Both the position numbers and the translations under genes were made by a program. A stretch of 8,714 nt of DNA from the NCBI GenBank assembly GCA_026419315.1, contig JANZZQ010000046.1:1-8714 (forward strand), in the 5' to 3' direction. The notes under the pieces are model-generated. The model did not search any database. It was given only the letters and a program-made list of their open reading frames with translations, and was not told where the DNA came from. This stretch comes from Armatimonadota bacterium (GTDB lineage: Bacteria; Armatimonadota; Fervidibacteria; Fervidibacterales; Fervidibacteraceae). Positions 1 through 5,451 of the stretch are shown in pieces; positions within the stretch are counted from its first letter, which is position 1; the number at the start of each line of letters is the position of its first letter.

Positions 1-562
1 CCACTACATCACCCCAAGCATTAACAACCGCTAAGGCGGCGACATGGGCGTAATCACCAATTGCCTTGAAAGAGATTCCGAGCCCCCCAGCCATCGCGAA
101 CTCTATCCCCTTGACCTTTCCAACCGTTGCTCCTGTCCCAGCACCGACATTGCCTTGGCTCATTTCCGAGGGCGAAGCGGATTGACAAGCTTTGTATCCC
201 CATTCCTTATTCGGTCTCACATTTGCCGAACCGACCCTGAGATCAAACACTACACCGCCAACGACGATTGGGACCTTCGCTACTTGTGTATCAAACCCGA
301 CGCCGTTTTCTTCCAACCATTGCATCACTCCAAAAACGCTTTCCAGCCCGAAGGCGCTGCCGCCAGTGAAAACGACTGCGTGAATTTTGGGGACAAGGTG
401 AAGAGGTGAGGCGGTGTCGGTGCCGAAAGTTCCGGACGCACTACCTCTCACTTCCACGCCGGCGGTTGCACCGCGCTCAAACAGTATGACCGTCACACCA
501 GTCTTACTTTCCAGATCCGTGACATGTCCCACCTTCACACCTTCAAAAACCGACCAACTCAT
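1..562 (-). CDS. P1 family peptidase (S58, DmpA-like), C-terminus cut by window edge
   Basis: This is the N-terminal 187 residues of a DmpA/L-aminopeptidase-D-esterase family protein; the frame runs open off the left edge. Visible family hallmarks are TGGSAFGLES (residues 67-75), VPIVVGGVVFDL (98-109), the glycine-rich GNVGAGTGATVGK (137-149) and VNAWGDV (180-186). Family members are usually 320-370 residues and mature by autoproteolysis in front of a Ser or Thr nucleophile. That site lies in the missing half, so catalytic competence cannot be judged. No signal peptide is visible, so it is probably cytoplasmic. The ATG at 562 is preceded by AGGGAG with 8-nt spacing. It starts 27 bp after the TPR gene on the same strand, so the two are probably co-transcribed. 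The substrate (beta-peptides, D-amino acid amides or other) cannot be told from sequence. Family assignment is firm. Confidence 0.9.
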   Translation of the reverse strand, partial: MSWSVFEGVKVGHVTDLESKTGVTVILFERGATAGVEVRGSASGTFGTDTASPLHLVPKIHAVVFTGGSAFGLESVFGVMQWLEENGVGFDTQVAKVPIVVGGVVFDLRVGSANVRPNKEWGYKACQSASPSEMSQGNVGAGTGATVGKVKGIEFAMAGGLGISFKAIGDYAHVAALAVVNAWGDVV

Positions 563-589
563 TCCAATCACTCCCTTTCACAGACGCAT

Positions 590-1084
590 TCAGCGACGCA
601 TCAATTGTTGCAGCAGTTGGAGGGCGTGGGGGTGCGATGGGTTGCGTTCCAATTCGGTGCGCAGTTCGGCGATCGCTTCCTCCTTCAACCCTTTCCTTGC
701 CAAAGCAACTGCCAAGTTGTAATGCACATCGGGCATGTTGGGGAACAGGTTCGCTAACTTTCTCAAAATCGTCAAGGATTCGTCCAATTGACCGAGGGCA
801 TCCAAAGTGGCAGCGAGGTTCATGAGTGCAGTCGCGTTTTGAGGGTCTAAAGCGGCGGCGAATTGAAAGTGCTTGAGGGCTTCTTCATAACGCTTCAGCA
901 AATAAAGAGCCACGCCGGCGTTTATGTGCCCTTCCATGTTGGAGGGTTCAAGTTCCAAGGATTGTTGAAGCAAGGCAAGGGCTTTTTGCGGTTTGCCTTG
1001 CCTCAGGAGTTTCAATGCCTGCTTCCTCAAATCTTCGGCAGAAGGTGGCTTGCGCTCAAAAACTTTCTTAAGGCGCTGCCACAT
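590..1084 (-). CDS. Small tetratricopeptide repeat protein (four TPRs)
   Basis: This 164-residue soluble protein is almost entirely TPR. A basic N-terminal segment (MWQRLKKVFERKPP) is followed by four consecutive 34-residue helix-turn-helix repeats at about residues 15-48, 49-82, 83-116 and 117-150. Each has the expected small and large hydrophobic positions, and most end in a proline-containing turn (LEPS, LDPQ, LFPN, RNPS). TPR arrays bind other proteins; no enzymatic domain is present and the partner is unknown. I chose the ATG at 1084 because AGGTGG lies 8 nt upstream. The frame stays open to an ATG at 1129 and beyond, but those starts lack a Shine-Dalgarno sequence and add a low-complexity tail. 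There is no signal peptide or membrane segment. The gene is first in a likely two-gene unit with the P1 peptidase and diverges from the RbsD-like gene. Confidence 0.87.
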   Translation of the reverse strand: MWQRLKKVFERKPPSAEDLRKQALKLLRQGKPQKALALLQQSLELEPSNMEGHINAGVALYLLKRYEEALKHFQFAAALDPQNATALMNLAATLDALGQLDESLTILRKLANLFPNMPDVHYNLAVALARKGLKEEAIAELRTELERNPSHPHALQLLQQLMRR

Positions 1085-1215
1085 TCCCGTCACCACCTTG
1101 TCAAAGTTCGCCACAAATAATGATGCCATTAGGCTACGGCAAAAATAATTGCAATCGTTTTGCTTCTGACAGTGACACAATGTTGCAGGGCAAAAGCGAA
1201 AGGAGGCGGATGTTG
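1085..1215. promoter_or_regulatory. Divergent intergenic region, TPR gene versus RbsD-like gene
   Basis: These 131 bp separate the two divergent start codons, so they must carry promoters for both units unless transcription enters from outside. They are A/T-rich in the middle and include the palindrome ATTGCAAT (1148-1155). I could not find a convincing -35/-10 pair. The best leftward candidate is TTGCAA, 17 nt, TAATGG, which is weak. At the right end AGGAGG (1201-1206) is the ribosome binding site of the RbsD-like gene. Confidence 0.4.
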
Positions 1216-1725
1216 ATGGAGCGTTGGAACTATGAGCCGTCCAACGAGTGGAATGAGGTTGAGGAACTCGAGGACTTGGAAGATTTGCTGCCTGTTTTGG
1301 GGCACAGAAACTGGATTCAAATCGCTGACATGGCCTTCCCTTCTCTCAATTCCCCGGGAGTGCAAACGATTTTTGCAGATGATGAAATTTTGCCCGTTCT
1401 GGATTTCGTGTTGGGGTTGCTAAACGAGCAACCTCACATCCGACCCAATGTTTGGATTGATGCGGAGTTGGACTTTGTTAAGGAAGAATGGGCTCAAGGG
1501 ATAACTCAGTTTCGTCAAGAGCTGTATGAGCGACTGCGCGGCTTGCCAGTAAACAAATTGCCTCACGAACAGTTGATTTCCAAGTTGAGCGAAGCCGGCA
1601 AGCAGTTTCAAGTTTTGGTCATCAAGACACGCACTTGCCTGCCCTACTCTTCCGTCTTCTTGGAGCTTGACTGTGCCTATTGGGACGAGCAGCGGGAGCG
1701 AATGCTGAGAAGAGAAATGGGGTGA
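1216..1725 (+). CDS. RbsD/FucU-like sugar mutarotase family protein
   Basis: This 169-residue protein resembles the D-ribose pyranase/L-fucose mutarotase family, which interconverts anomeric or ring forms of free sugars in the cytoplasm. The match has two parts. LGHRNWIQIAD (28-38) keeps the His and Asp eight residues apart (H30, D38), as His20 and Asp28 are in E. coli RbsD. The C-terminal segment IKTRTCLPYSSVFLEL (136-151) aligns with the RbsD RTGExxPYANxIL segment, with several changes. A 20-residue acidic N-terminal segment (EVEELEDLEDLL) and a C-terminal CAYWDEQRERMLRRE tail are extra. I chose the ATG at 1216 because AGGAGG sits 9 nt upstream; ATG 1210 and TTG 1213 share that site at shorter spacing. 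The stop is 6 bp before the dehydrogenase start, so the genes are co-transcribed and a shared sugar pathway is likely. Sugar specificity is unknown and the enzymatic role is inferred. Confidence 0.72.
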   Translation: MERWNYEPSNEWNEVEELEDLEDLLPVLGHRNWIQIADMAFPSLNSPGVQTIFADDEILPVLDFVLGLLNEQPHIRPNVWIDAELDFVKEEWAQGITQFRQELYERLRGLPVNKLPHEQLISKLSEAGKQFQVLVIKTRTCLPYSSVFLELDCAYWDEQRERMLRREMG

Positions 1726-1731
1726 TAGGGA

Positions 1732-2736
1732 ATGGGACAGTTGACGGAAATTAGGTGCGCTGTTATCGGTTACGGTATGGGCAAGTTTCACGCCGAGGAG
1801 ATTGAGCGGACAGATGGGATGAGCCTGGTCGCAATTTGCGATATTGACCCGAAAAGGTTGGAACAGGCTAAAAACGATTTCCCAAAAGCCAAAACTTGCC
1901 GGAGTGCGGATGAATTGCTGGCCAAAGTTGACTTTGACCTTGCGGTTGTTGCCACGCCCCATAACTCCCACGCTCCCTTGACCCTCAAGTGCCTTAAAGC
2001 GGGGAAACATGTGATTGTTGAAAAGCCAATGTGCATAACTGTCAAAGAAGCGACAGCGATGATTGAAACGGCGAAACGAAAAGGTTTGATGCTGACCGTT
2101 TACCACAACCGACATTGGGACGGAGATTTCATGGCAATCCGTGAAGTTGTTGAGGCTGGGCTTATCGGCGAAATTTTCCATGTTGAAATGTTCGGAGGGG
2201 GTTACTACCAACCAGGCTATCAATGGCGCTCCGAAAAAAGTGCCTCTGGCGGTCTGTTCTACGACTGGGGTGCTCACTATCTTTGGTGGCTGCTTCAGTT
2301 GATTCCTCACCCGATTGAAAGCGTTGTCGGCTCTTTCCACAAACTCAAGTGGCACGATGTGACGAACGAAGACCATGTTCAAGCCTTCATCAGATTTGCC
2401 AACGGCGCTGTAGCCGATATCCAGTTCTCAACGATTGCATCTGCAGTCAAACCCCGTTGGTTCATTTTAGGGACTGAAGGCGCTATCGTTGACAGGTGGG
2501 AAGGCAGTTTCTCACTCCACTTTTTCGTTAACGGTGTCCGAGCGGAAATGCAAGTGCCGTATAAGCAAAGTCGTTGGTCTGAGTTTTACCGAAATGTCGC
2601 GAACCACCTTTTGCGTGGGGAGGAACTGGTCATAAAACCAGAACAAGCCCGCAGGGTTATTGCCGTTATGGAATACGCCGAGCGCTCCGCCAAACGGGGC
2701 GGGAAAGCGCTGGCGTTACCCTACGAGCGCCAATAA
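1732..2736 (+). CDS. Gfo/Idh/MocA family NAD(P)-dependent oxidoreductase
   Basis: This 334-residue, full-length, cytoplasmic protein has the two-domain architecture of the glucose-fructose oxidoreductase/inositol dehydrogenase family. Residues 7-125 form the Rossmann fold, with nucleotide-binding loop GYGMGKFH (13-20), acidic Asp37 after the second strand, and the family EKP motif at 97-99, whose lysine is catalytic in the family. The C-terminal half carries GGLFYDWGAHYLWW (173-186), matching the GGxxxDxGxH motif (D178, H182). The glycine loop reads GxGxG with one residue fewer than the commoner GxGxxG; I have the impression that some family members share this. GGGGTG lies about 8 nt before the ATG and overlaps the upstream gene's end. 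The oxidised substrate is probably a sugar or sugar acid but cannot be named. The gene ends 16 bp from the convergent rpsR stop, leaving no room for a separate terminator. Confidence 0.95.
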   Translation: MGQLTEIRCAVIGYGMGKFHAEEIERTDGMSLVAICDIDPKRLEQAKNDFPKAKTCRSADELLAKVDFDLAVVATPHNSHAPLTLKCLKAGKHVIVEKPMCITVKEATAMIETAKRKGLMLTVYHNRHWDGDFMAIREVVEAGLIGEIFHVEMFGGGYYQPGYQWRSEKSASGGLFYDWGAHYLWWLLQLIPHPIESVVGSFHKLKWHDVTNEDHVQAFIRFANGAVADIQFSTIASAVKPRWFILGTEGAIVDRWEGSFSLHFFVNGVRAEMQVPYKQSRWSEFYRNVANHLLRGEELVIKPEQARRVIAVMEYAERSAKRGGKALALPYERQ

Positions 2737-2752
2737 GTTCAATCCAAAATGC

Positions 2753-2974
2753 TCAATAGGTCACAAACGGCAACAACCCCATGATGCGGGCTCGTTTAAT
2801 CGCTACCGCCAATTGGCGCTGGTGCCGGGCACAATTTCCTGTCTGCCTCCTCGGCAAGATTTTACCTTTGCTGTCTATGAACCTTTGCAGCCTGCTGATG
2901 CTTTTGTAGTCAATGAACTCAATCCCTTCCATGCACCACTGACATCGCTTTTTCTTCTTGCGACGCACTGCCAT
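2753..2974 (-). CDS. rpsR: 30S ribosomal protein S18
   Basis: This 73-residue protein is ribosomal S18, a small-subunit platform protein that binds 16S rRNA as a complex with S6. The core IDYKSISRLQRFI (21-33) and KILPRRQTGNCARHQRQLAVAIKRARIMGLLPF (38-70) is highly characteristic. It keeps C11, C14, C48 and H51 (CxxC and CxxH), the metal-binding C+ form known in many bacteria. The N-terminus is lysine- and arginine-rich, as expected. I chose the ATG at 2974, with GAGGTGA 8 nt upstream. A GTG four codons earlier (2986) has its own perfect AAGGAGG at 7 nt and would add MRQS. It is the last gene of the rpsF-ssb cluster; no rplI follows. Confidence 0.97.
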   Translation of the reverse strand: MAVRRKKKKRCQWCMEGIEFIDYKSISRLQRFIDSKGKILPRRQTGNCARHQRQLAVAIKRARIMGLLPFVTY

Positions 2975-3227
2975 TGACTGTCTCACCTCGTTGCCTCCTT
3001 GTCTTGTTATTTGGATTCCATCCGCTCTTTTCATCTAATCTTTCGGATTTGAGCCCTACTTGTGTCGCTTTTGCCGTTGGTTTTACCGCAGTTTTCAGCG
3101 GATTTTGAGCGACGATTTCGGGCGGCAAAAGATTTTTGCTGTCGAGAAAAAGCTCCATCCAGCTTTTGAAGTTCTCATTTTGCCGCAACGCGTTAGACCA
3201 ACGGCTTTTAAACTCGTCCCGTTTCAA
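2919..3227 (-). CDS. Candidate small ORF between ssb and rpsR, unknown function
   Basis: I do not recognise this 102-codon frame. It fills the 237-nt gap between ssb and rpsR, which is long for this cluster, with no stop codon. It would start at a TTG overlapping the ssb stop (TTGA), with AGAGGA about 9 nt upstream. The first 40 residues look protein-like and amphipathic (DEFKSRWSNALRQNENFKSWMELFLDS split over two helices), followed by a Lys/Pro/Thr-rich linker and a hydrophilic, Arg-rich stretch. Against it: the start is TTG, the last 56 nt overlap rpsR out of frame, and the AAGGAGG of rpsR lies inside it. It may be a real small protein, a fragment of one, or chance open frame in a leader. 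There is no signal peptide or membrane segment. Confidence 0.35.
   Translation of the reverse strand: MKRDEFKSRWSNALRQNENFKSWMELFLDSKNLLPPEIVAQNPLKTAVKPTAKATQVGLKSERLDEKSGWNPNNKTRRQRGETVNGSASQEEKAMSVVHGRD
2983..3000 (-). promoter_or_regulatory. Tandem Shine-Dalgarno sequences before rpsR
   Basis: Two full-strength ribosome binding sites lie in a row. AAGGAGG (3000 to 2994) is 7 nt before a GTG at 2986, and GAGGTGA (2989 to 2983) is 8 nt before the ATG at 2974. Both codons are in the S18 frame, so either start gives a valid protein differing by four residues. I favour the ATG because its product starts like other S18 proteins. Confidence 0.6.
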
Positions 3228-3700
3228 AACGGAAATTCCTCTGTTCCATCTTCTTCTTCAAAAGGCGGTAATTCTTCCAAAACCGAGTCGTCGATGGGCA
3301 TGTCCTGCTCGGGAAGTATGTCGCTTTCCAAGGGCGTTGGGTAGCCACTTATGACAGGCGGCGTTGTCGGTGCAACTCCTTCAGGTTTCCTGTCCATGAA
3401 CTGAATTGCAAAGGCGATGACATCAACGGACGTTCTTCGCTGTCCCATCCTGTCGACGTAGTTGCTCACTTGCAACCTTCCCTCAACAAGAACCAAACGA
3501 CCTTTTGTCAAGTAACTTTGTGCGAATTCTGCCAATCTCCGGAAAGTGACGATGCGGATGAAATCTGTTTGCTTTTCCATTCCCCTTCTTGTCGGTCTGT
3601 CAACAGCGAGCCGAAAGGAAGCGACGGGAATCCCATCGGGAGTGTAGCGAATTTCCGGGTCAGCGACCAGCCGCCCAACCAAAATCACACGGTTGAACAT
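3224..3700 (-). CDS. ssb: Single-stranded DNA-binding protein
   Basis: This 158-residue SSB binds single-stranded DNA during replication, recombination and repair. The OB fold spans residues 1-105: MFNRVILVGRLVADPEIRYT opening, FRLAVDRP (29-36), FIRIVTFRRLAEFAQSYLTKG (48-68) and LVLVEGRLQ (69-77). A Pro/acidic linker follows, and the C-terminus ends EEFPF, a variant of the usual DDIPF acidic tip that recruits partner proteins. I chose the ATG at 3700 because GGAGGT lies 7 nt upstream; the open frame reaches 3748 but the extra 16 residues do not look like SSB. It sits between rpsF and rpsR in the classical order. A phenylalanine (F53) stands where many SSBs have tryptophan in the VxWRRLAE segment. 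Confidence 0.96.
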   Translation of the reverse strand: MFNRVILVGRLVADPEIRYTPDGIPVASFRLAVDRPTRRGMEKQTDFIRIVTFRRLAEFAQSYLTKGRLVLVEGRLQVSNYVDRMGQRRTSVDVIAFAIQFMDRKPEGVAPTTPPVISGYPTPLESDILPEQDMPIDDSVLEELPPFEEEDGTEEFPF

Positions 3701-3742
3701 CAATGCCACCTCCGTGCAGGCGTGCCTTTCCTTGCGGCAAAA

Positions 3743-3789
3743 GTGCAATAACGGGACGGCTATGTCTTTTCCGCCCTCACTTATTGCAC
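3743..3789 (-). promoter_or_regulatory. Hairpin in the rpsF-ssb intergenic region
   Basis: A perfect 9-bp inverted repeat, GTGCAATAA (3743-3751) and TTATTGCAC (3781-3789), is extended inside by GGG/CCC (3753-3755 with 3774-3776) and CGG/CCG (3757-3759 with 3771-3773) around one bulged A. The transcript could fold into a long stem-loop starting about 17 nt after the rpsF stop. No U-run follows, so it does not look like a simple terminator. It could be an mRNA-stabilising or attenuating element between rpsF and ssb. Confidence 0.5.
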
Positions 3790-3799
3790 GCTTGCACGC
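3784..3799 (-). repeat. Tandem 8-bp repeat TTGCACGC x2
   Basis: TTGCACGC occurs twice head to tail at 3784-3791 and 3792-3799, read on the + strand. In the leftward transcript it reads GCGTGCAA twice. Complementary segments GCACGC (within 3720-3726) and TGCACG (just before the ssb GGAGG) lie about 60-80 nt downstream, so pairing that reaches the ssb ribosome binding site is possible. Confidence 0.45.
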
Positions 3800-3805
3800 A
3801 GGTGA

Positions 3806-4261
3806 TTACGCCCGCGTGTGAATGACCATATGTCGCAAGATTCTTTCGTCTAACCTGAGCATCCGCTCCAGTTCCGTCAACAGGTTGGGCTTCAACCAGA
3901 AGTTGAACACAATGTAGATACCGTGAGTTCGCTTCTTGATCTCGTAGGCCAAACGCCGAACATCGGAAACGCGAACGTTGTCAACGACGCCTTCGCGTTG
4001 CTCCAAGAAGTTTTGAACCTTCTCAATGAGCGAGTTGAGCTCGTCTTTTGGAAGGCCGGCGTCCACAAGGAAAATCAACTCATAACTTCGTGCCCCTTTT
4101 GGCGGCTCCTTCTTCCGCTCTGGGGCAGCAGTTAGAACCCTCGCTTCCACCGCGACATCTGTCGCTTCAGCAGTTCTTTCCTCAACCGCTGTCGTCGTTT
4201 GAGTGCTTTCTTCAGTTTGTTCAAACTCGGGTTCGGGCATCTTCCGTTCTGTCTCGCTCAT
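3806..4261 (-). CDS. rpsF: 30S ribosomal protein S6 with acidic N-terminal extension
   Basis: Residues 58-151 are ribosomal S6, which pairs with S18 on the small-subunit platform: RSYELIFLVDAGL (58-70), the helix LNSLIEKVQNFLEQREG (75-91), VRRLAYEIKKRTHGIYIVFNF (101-121) and LERMLRLDERILRHMVIHTR (131-150). S6 is normally about 95-105 residues. Here about 57 extra residues precede the domain; they are Glu/Thr-rich, low in complexity and predicted disordered, ending in a basic ERKKEPPKG hinge. The ATG at 4261 has AGGAGGG with 6-7 nt spacing, and no good internal start exists nearer the domain, so the extension is probably translated. The open frame continues upstream to 4426, but it passes through the promoter and the neighbouring gene and is rejected. 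First gene of the rpsF-ssb-rpsR cluster. Confidence 0.95.
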   Translation of the reverse strand: MSETERKMPEPEFEQTEESTQTTTAVEERTAEATDVAVEARVLTAAPERKKEPPKGARSYELIFLVDAGLPKDELNSLIEKVQNFLEQREGVVDNVRVSDVRRLAYEIKKRTHGIYIVFNFWLKPNLLTELERMLRLDERILRHMVIHTRA

Positions 4262-4328
4262 TTCTTTCCCTCCTGACAGGATATTGTGAAGTTTCGGATT
4301 TTTTGGCAAGGTTTGTTTCCTGCGACGC
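4262..4328 (-). promoter_or_regulatory. rpsF leader, possible S6:S18 autoregulatory RNA
   Basis: If transcription starts about 7 nt after the -10 box, the rpsF leader is about 66 nt. It contains CAGGA near its start and TCCTG near its end, which can pair across a loop holding an unpaired AATCCGAAA. TCCTG is also followed at once by CAGGAGGG, the ribosome binding site, offering a competing but strained pairing. In several bacteria the S6:S18 complex binds a CCG-containing structure in its own leader. The resemblance is suggestive only; no covariation evidence is available here. Confidence 0.3.
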
Positions 4329-4334
4329 CCGACA

Positions 4335-4343
4335 ATTATAGCA
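4335..4343 (-). promoter_or_regulatory. Extended -10 promoter of the rpsF cluster
   Basis: On the leftward strand the sequence reads TGCTATAAT, a perfect extended -10 element (TGn plus TATAAT). No good -35 box exists 16-18 nt upstream, which is normal for extended -10 promoters. It lies just after the stop of the SRPBCC gene, 74 nt before the rpsF start, so the ribosomal cluster has its own promoter. Confidence 0.65.
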
Positions 4344-4355
4344 CAATCACAGCGC

Positions 4356-4817
4356 CTATTCTGCCTTGCTCTGTTCAGCAGCCTTTGCGATCCCTTCCAG
4401 CAACTTTTTCGCCATCTGCTCCACAATCTTGCGAACCAATTGTTGAACCAAGGCGCCGCCTATCGGCACGCGATACTCGTAACTGACAACCAAACGCATT
4501 TTTGTCCCTTCAGGGTGCGGTTCAAAATACCAGTCGCCTTCATATTTGTCCAAATCGCCTTCTTGAAGTGCGAAGCGGCAAACTTTCTGCTCTTCATCCC
4601 ACTCGTCCCGCTCAACCCACTTTGCCTTGAGACCGAACGTGGGCACGGACGCTTCCCACTCGCTTATGACAACTCTCCCGTCCCCACTTCGTTCCCGCAC
4701 CCTGATGGCAGTAACATAGTCGAGCCATTCGGGAAACCTCTCCACCTGACGGGCGACAGCGAAAACTTGCTCCAAGGGCGCACGGGCAATTTGCTCGACT
4801 TCTAAAGTTTCTGCCAC
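4356..4817 (-). CDS. SRPBCC/START-like domain protein (polyketide cyclase/COQ10-type)
   Basis: This 153-residue protein is a single SRPBCC-fold domain, a helix-grip barrel that encloses hydrophobic ligands. The N-terminal strand ETLEVEQIARAP (3-14), helix LEQVFAVARQVERFPEWL (15-32), DYVTAIRV (33-40), alternating strands to about 115 and the long C-terminal amphipathic helix (119-150) fit the cyclase/dehydrase and COQ10/RatA group. Ligand and role cannot be assigned. The start is the GTG at 4817 because GAGGTGA stands 5 nt before it, and because the length then matches the family. An upstream ATG at 4859 and the open frame to 5048 have no ribosome binding site and no conserved sequence. It is separated from the cytochrome gene by 232 bp containing a strong hairpin, so it is probably transcribed on its own. 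Confidence 0.82.
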   Translation of the reverse strand: MAETLEVEQIARAPLEQVFAVARQVERFPEWLDYVTAIRVRERSGDGRVVISEWEASVPTFGLKAKWVERDEWDEEQKVCRFALQEGDLDKYEGDWYFEPHPEGTKMRLVVSYEYRVPIGGALVQQLVRKIVEQMAKKLLEGIAKAAEQSKAE

Positions 4818-4842
4818 GTTTTTCACCTCTCCGTTCTCCGCC

Positions 4843-4871
4843 GTAGATGTCACCCACATAAATGTTGTCAA
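4843..4871 (-). promoter_or_regulatory. Possible promoter of the SRPBCC gene
   Basis: A consensus TTGACA (4871 to 4866) is followed after 17 nt by ATCTAC, a poor -10 match (or after 18 nt by TCTACG). It is placed correctly for the GTG start at 4817. Only the -35 box is convincing. Confidence 0.25.
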
Positions 4872-4995
4872 GCCAAGCTGTTCGCTGAAGCCTACAATTG
4901 TTGACAGTGACGGGCTTTCGATCGCGACCTCGGTCAGCAGAAAGTTACCAGGATGATGCTGCTTTTGTGGCGCTGAACTTGAGAAGATTTTTCCG

Positions 4996-5019
4996 AAGGC
5001 GCCGCTTCCGCAGCGCCTT
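4996..5019 (-). terminator. Strong GC hairpin downstream of the cytochrome c gene
   Basis: AAGGCGCTGC and GCGGCGCCTT, read leftward, form a 10-bp stem (one G-U pair) closed by GGAA, a GNRA-type tetraloop. The stem begins about 30 nt after the cytochrome c stop codon. No U-tract follows on either strand, so it is not a textbook intrinsic terminator. It may end or stabilise the purS-cytochrome transcript. The rest of the 232-bp gap (4818-5049) shows no supportable gene. Confidence 0.5.
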
Positions 5020-5049
5020 TGCCGAGCACCCTTGAAACAGGAGTGCACT

Positions 5050-5421
5050 TCACCTTAACGAGAGCAAGTAAGCGACCAGCGCGTCTAAATCTTCTTCGCT
5101 TCCCTCAAAGGGTGGCATTACCGTGTTTGGGTTTAAAGTTTTGGGGTTGAGCAAAACTTCCCTCAACTTTTCGGCATCGTATTTTTTGCCGATGCCGTCC
5201 AAGCTCGGTCCTGTTCTGCCGCCGATACCAGCGATGGCGTGGCATGTAGCGCACCCGGTCTCGTCGTAGACGGCCTTCCCCCGTTCAAGTTTCGGGTCTG
5301 AGACTTGCTGGCTCGTTTGCTGTTGAGCGGTTGAGCCAGATGTCTCGTGTGTTCGCTGCTTACCGCAGGCAAAAAGCCAAGCTATTGCTGCCAATGTTGC
5401 CAATATTTGAAACGAGCGCAT
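5050..5421 (-). CDS. Monohaem cytochrome c lipoprotein
   Basis: This 123-residue exported protein is a small class I c-type cytochrome that shuttles electrons outside the cytoplasmic membrane. A signal peptide (MRSFQILATLAAIAWLFAC) ends in a lipobox LFAC with lipidated Cys19. A Ser/Thr/Gln-rich tether (20-42) precedes the cytochrome domain. The haem-binding CATCH is at 57-61 and the likely sixth axial ligand is Met102 in TVMPPF; the final helix DLDALVAYLLSLR is typical. All elements for a working cytochrome are present. The ATG at 5421 has AAAGGGGG 8 nt upstream. It begins 30 bp after purS on the same strand, so the two are probably co-transcribed although no functional link is evident. Electron donor and acceptor are unknown; no oxidase or reductase genes are nearby. 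Confidence 0.93.
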   Translation of the reverse strand: MRSFQILATLAAIAWLFACGKQRTHETSGSTAQQQTSQQVSDPKLERGKAVYDETGCATCHAIAGIGGRTGPSLDGIGKKYDAEKLREVLLNPKTLNPNTVMPPFEGSEEDLDALVAYLLSLR

Positions 5422-5451
5422 AGTGGTTTCCCCCTTTCAGCGGCGAAGTTA

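Noticed and set aside
44..409. A 121-codon rightward frame at the left end
   Set aside because: It is antisense to the P1 peptidase, whose reading frame carries strong family motifs.
1744..1794. Defective nucleotide-binding loop in the oxidoreductase (GxGxG instead of GxGxxG)
   Set aside because: The rest of the protein is intact, and I have the impression that the shorter loop occurs in other members of this family; not evidence of inactivation.
1420..2382. A 320-codon open frame antisense to the oxidoreductase
   Set aside because: It lies opposite a gene with clear Gfo/Idh/MocA motifs, has no recognisable domain and no ribosome binding site; it is a mirror of the codon bias of the real gene.
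3784..3799. Start of a CRISPR or other long repeat array
   Set aside because: Only two 8-bp copies occur with no spacers; no further copies elsewhere in the window.
4262..4426. Further 55-residue N-terminal extension of S6
   Set aside because: It would pass through the TATAAT promoter and the end of the SRPBCC gene; the ATG at 4261 has a strong AGGAGGG.
4818..5048. Longer N-terminus of the SRPBCC protein (77 extra residues)
   Set aside because: It crosses the GNRA-capped hairpin, is low in conserved character, and the GTG at 4817 has a consensus ribosome binding site and gives the usual family length.
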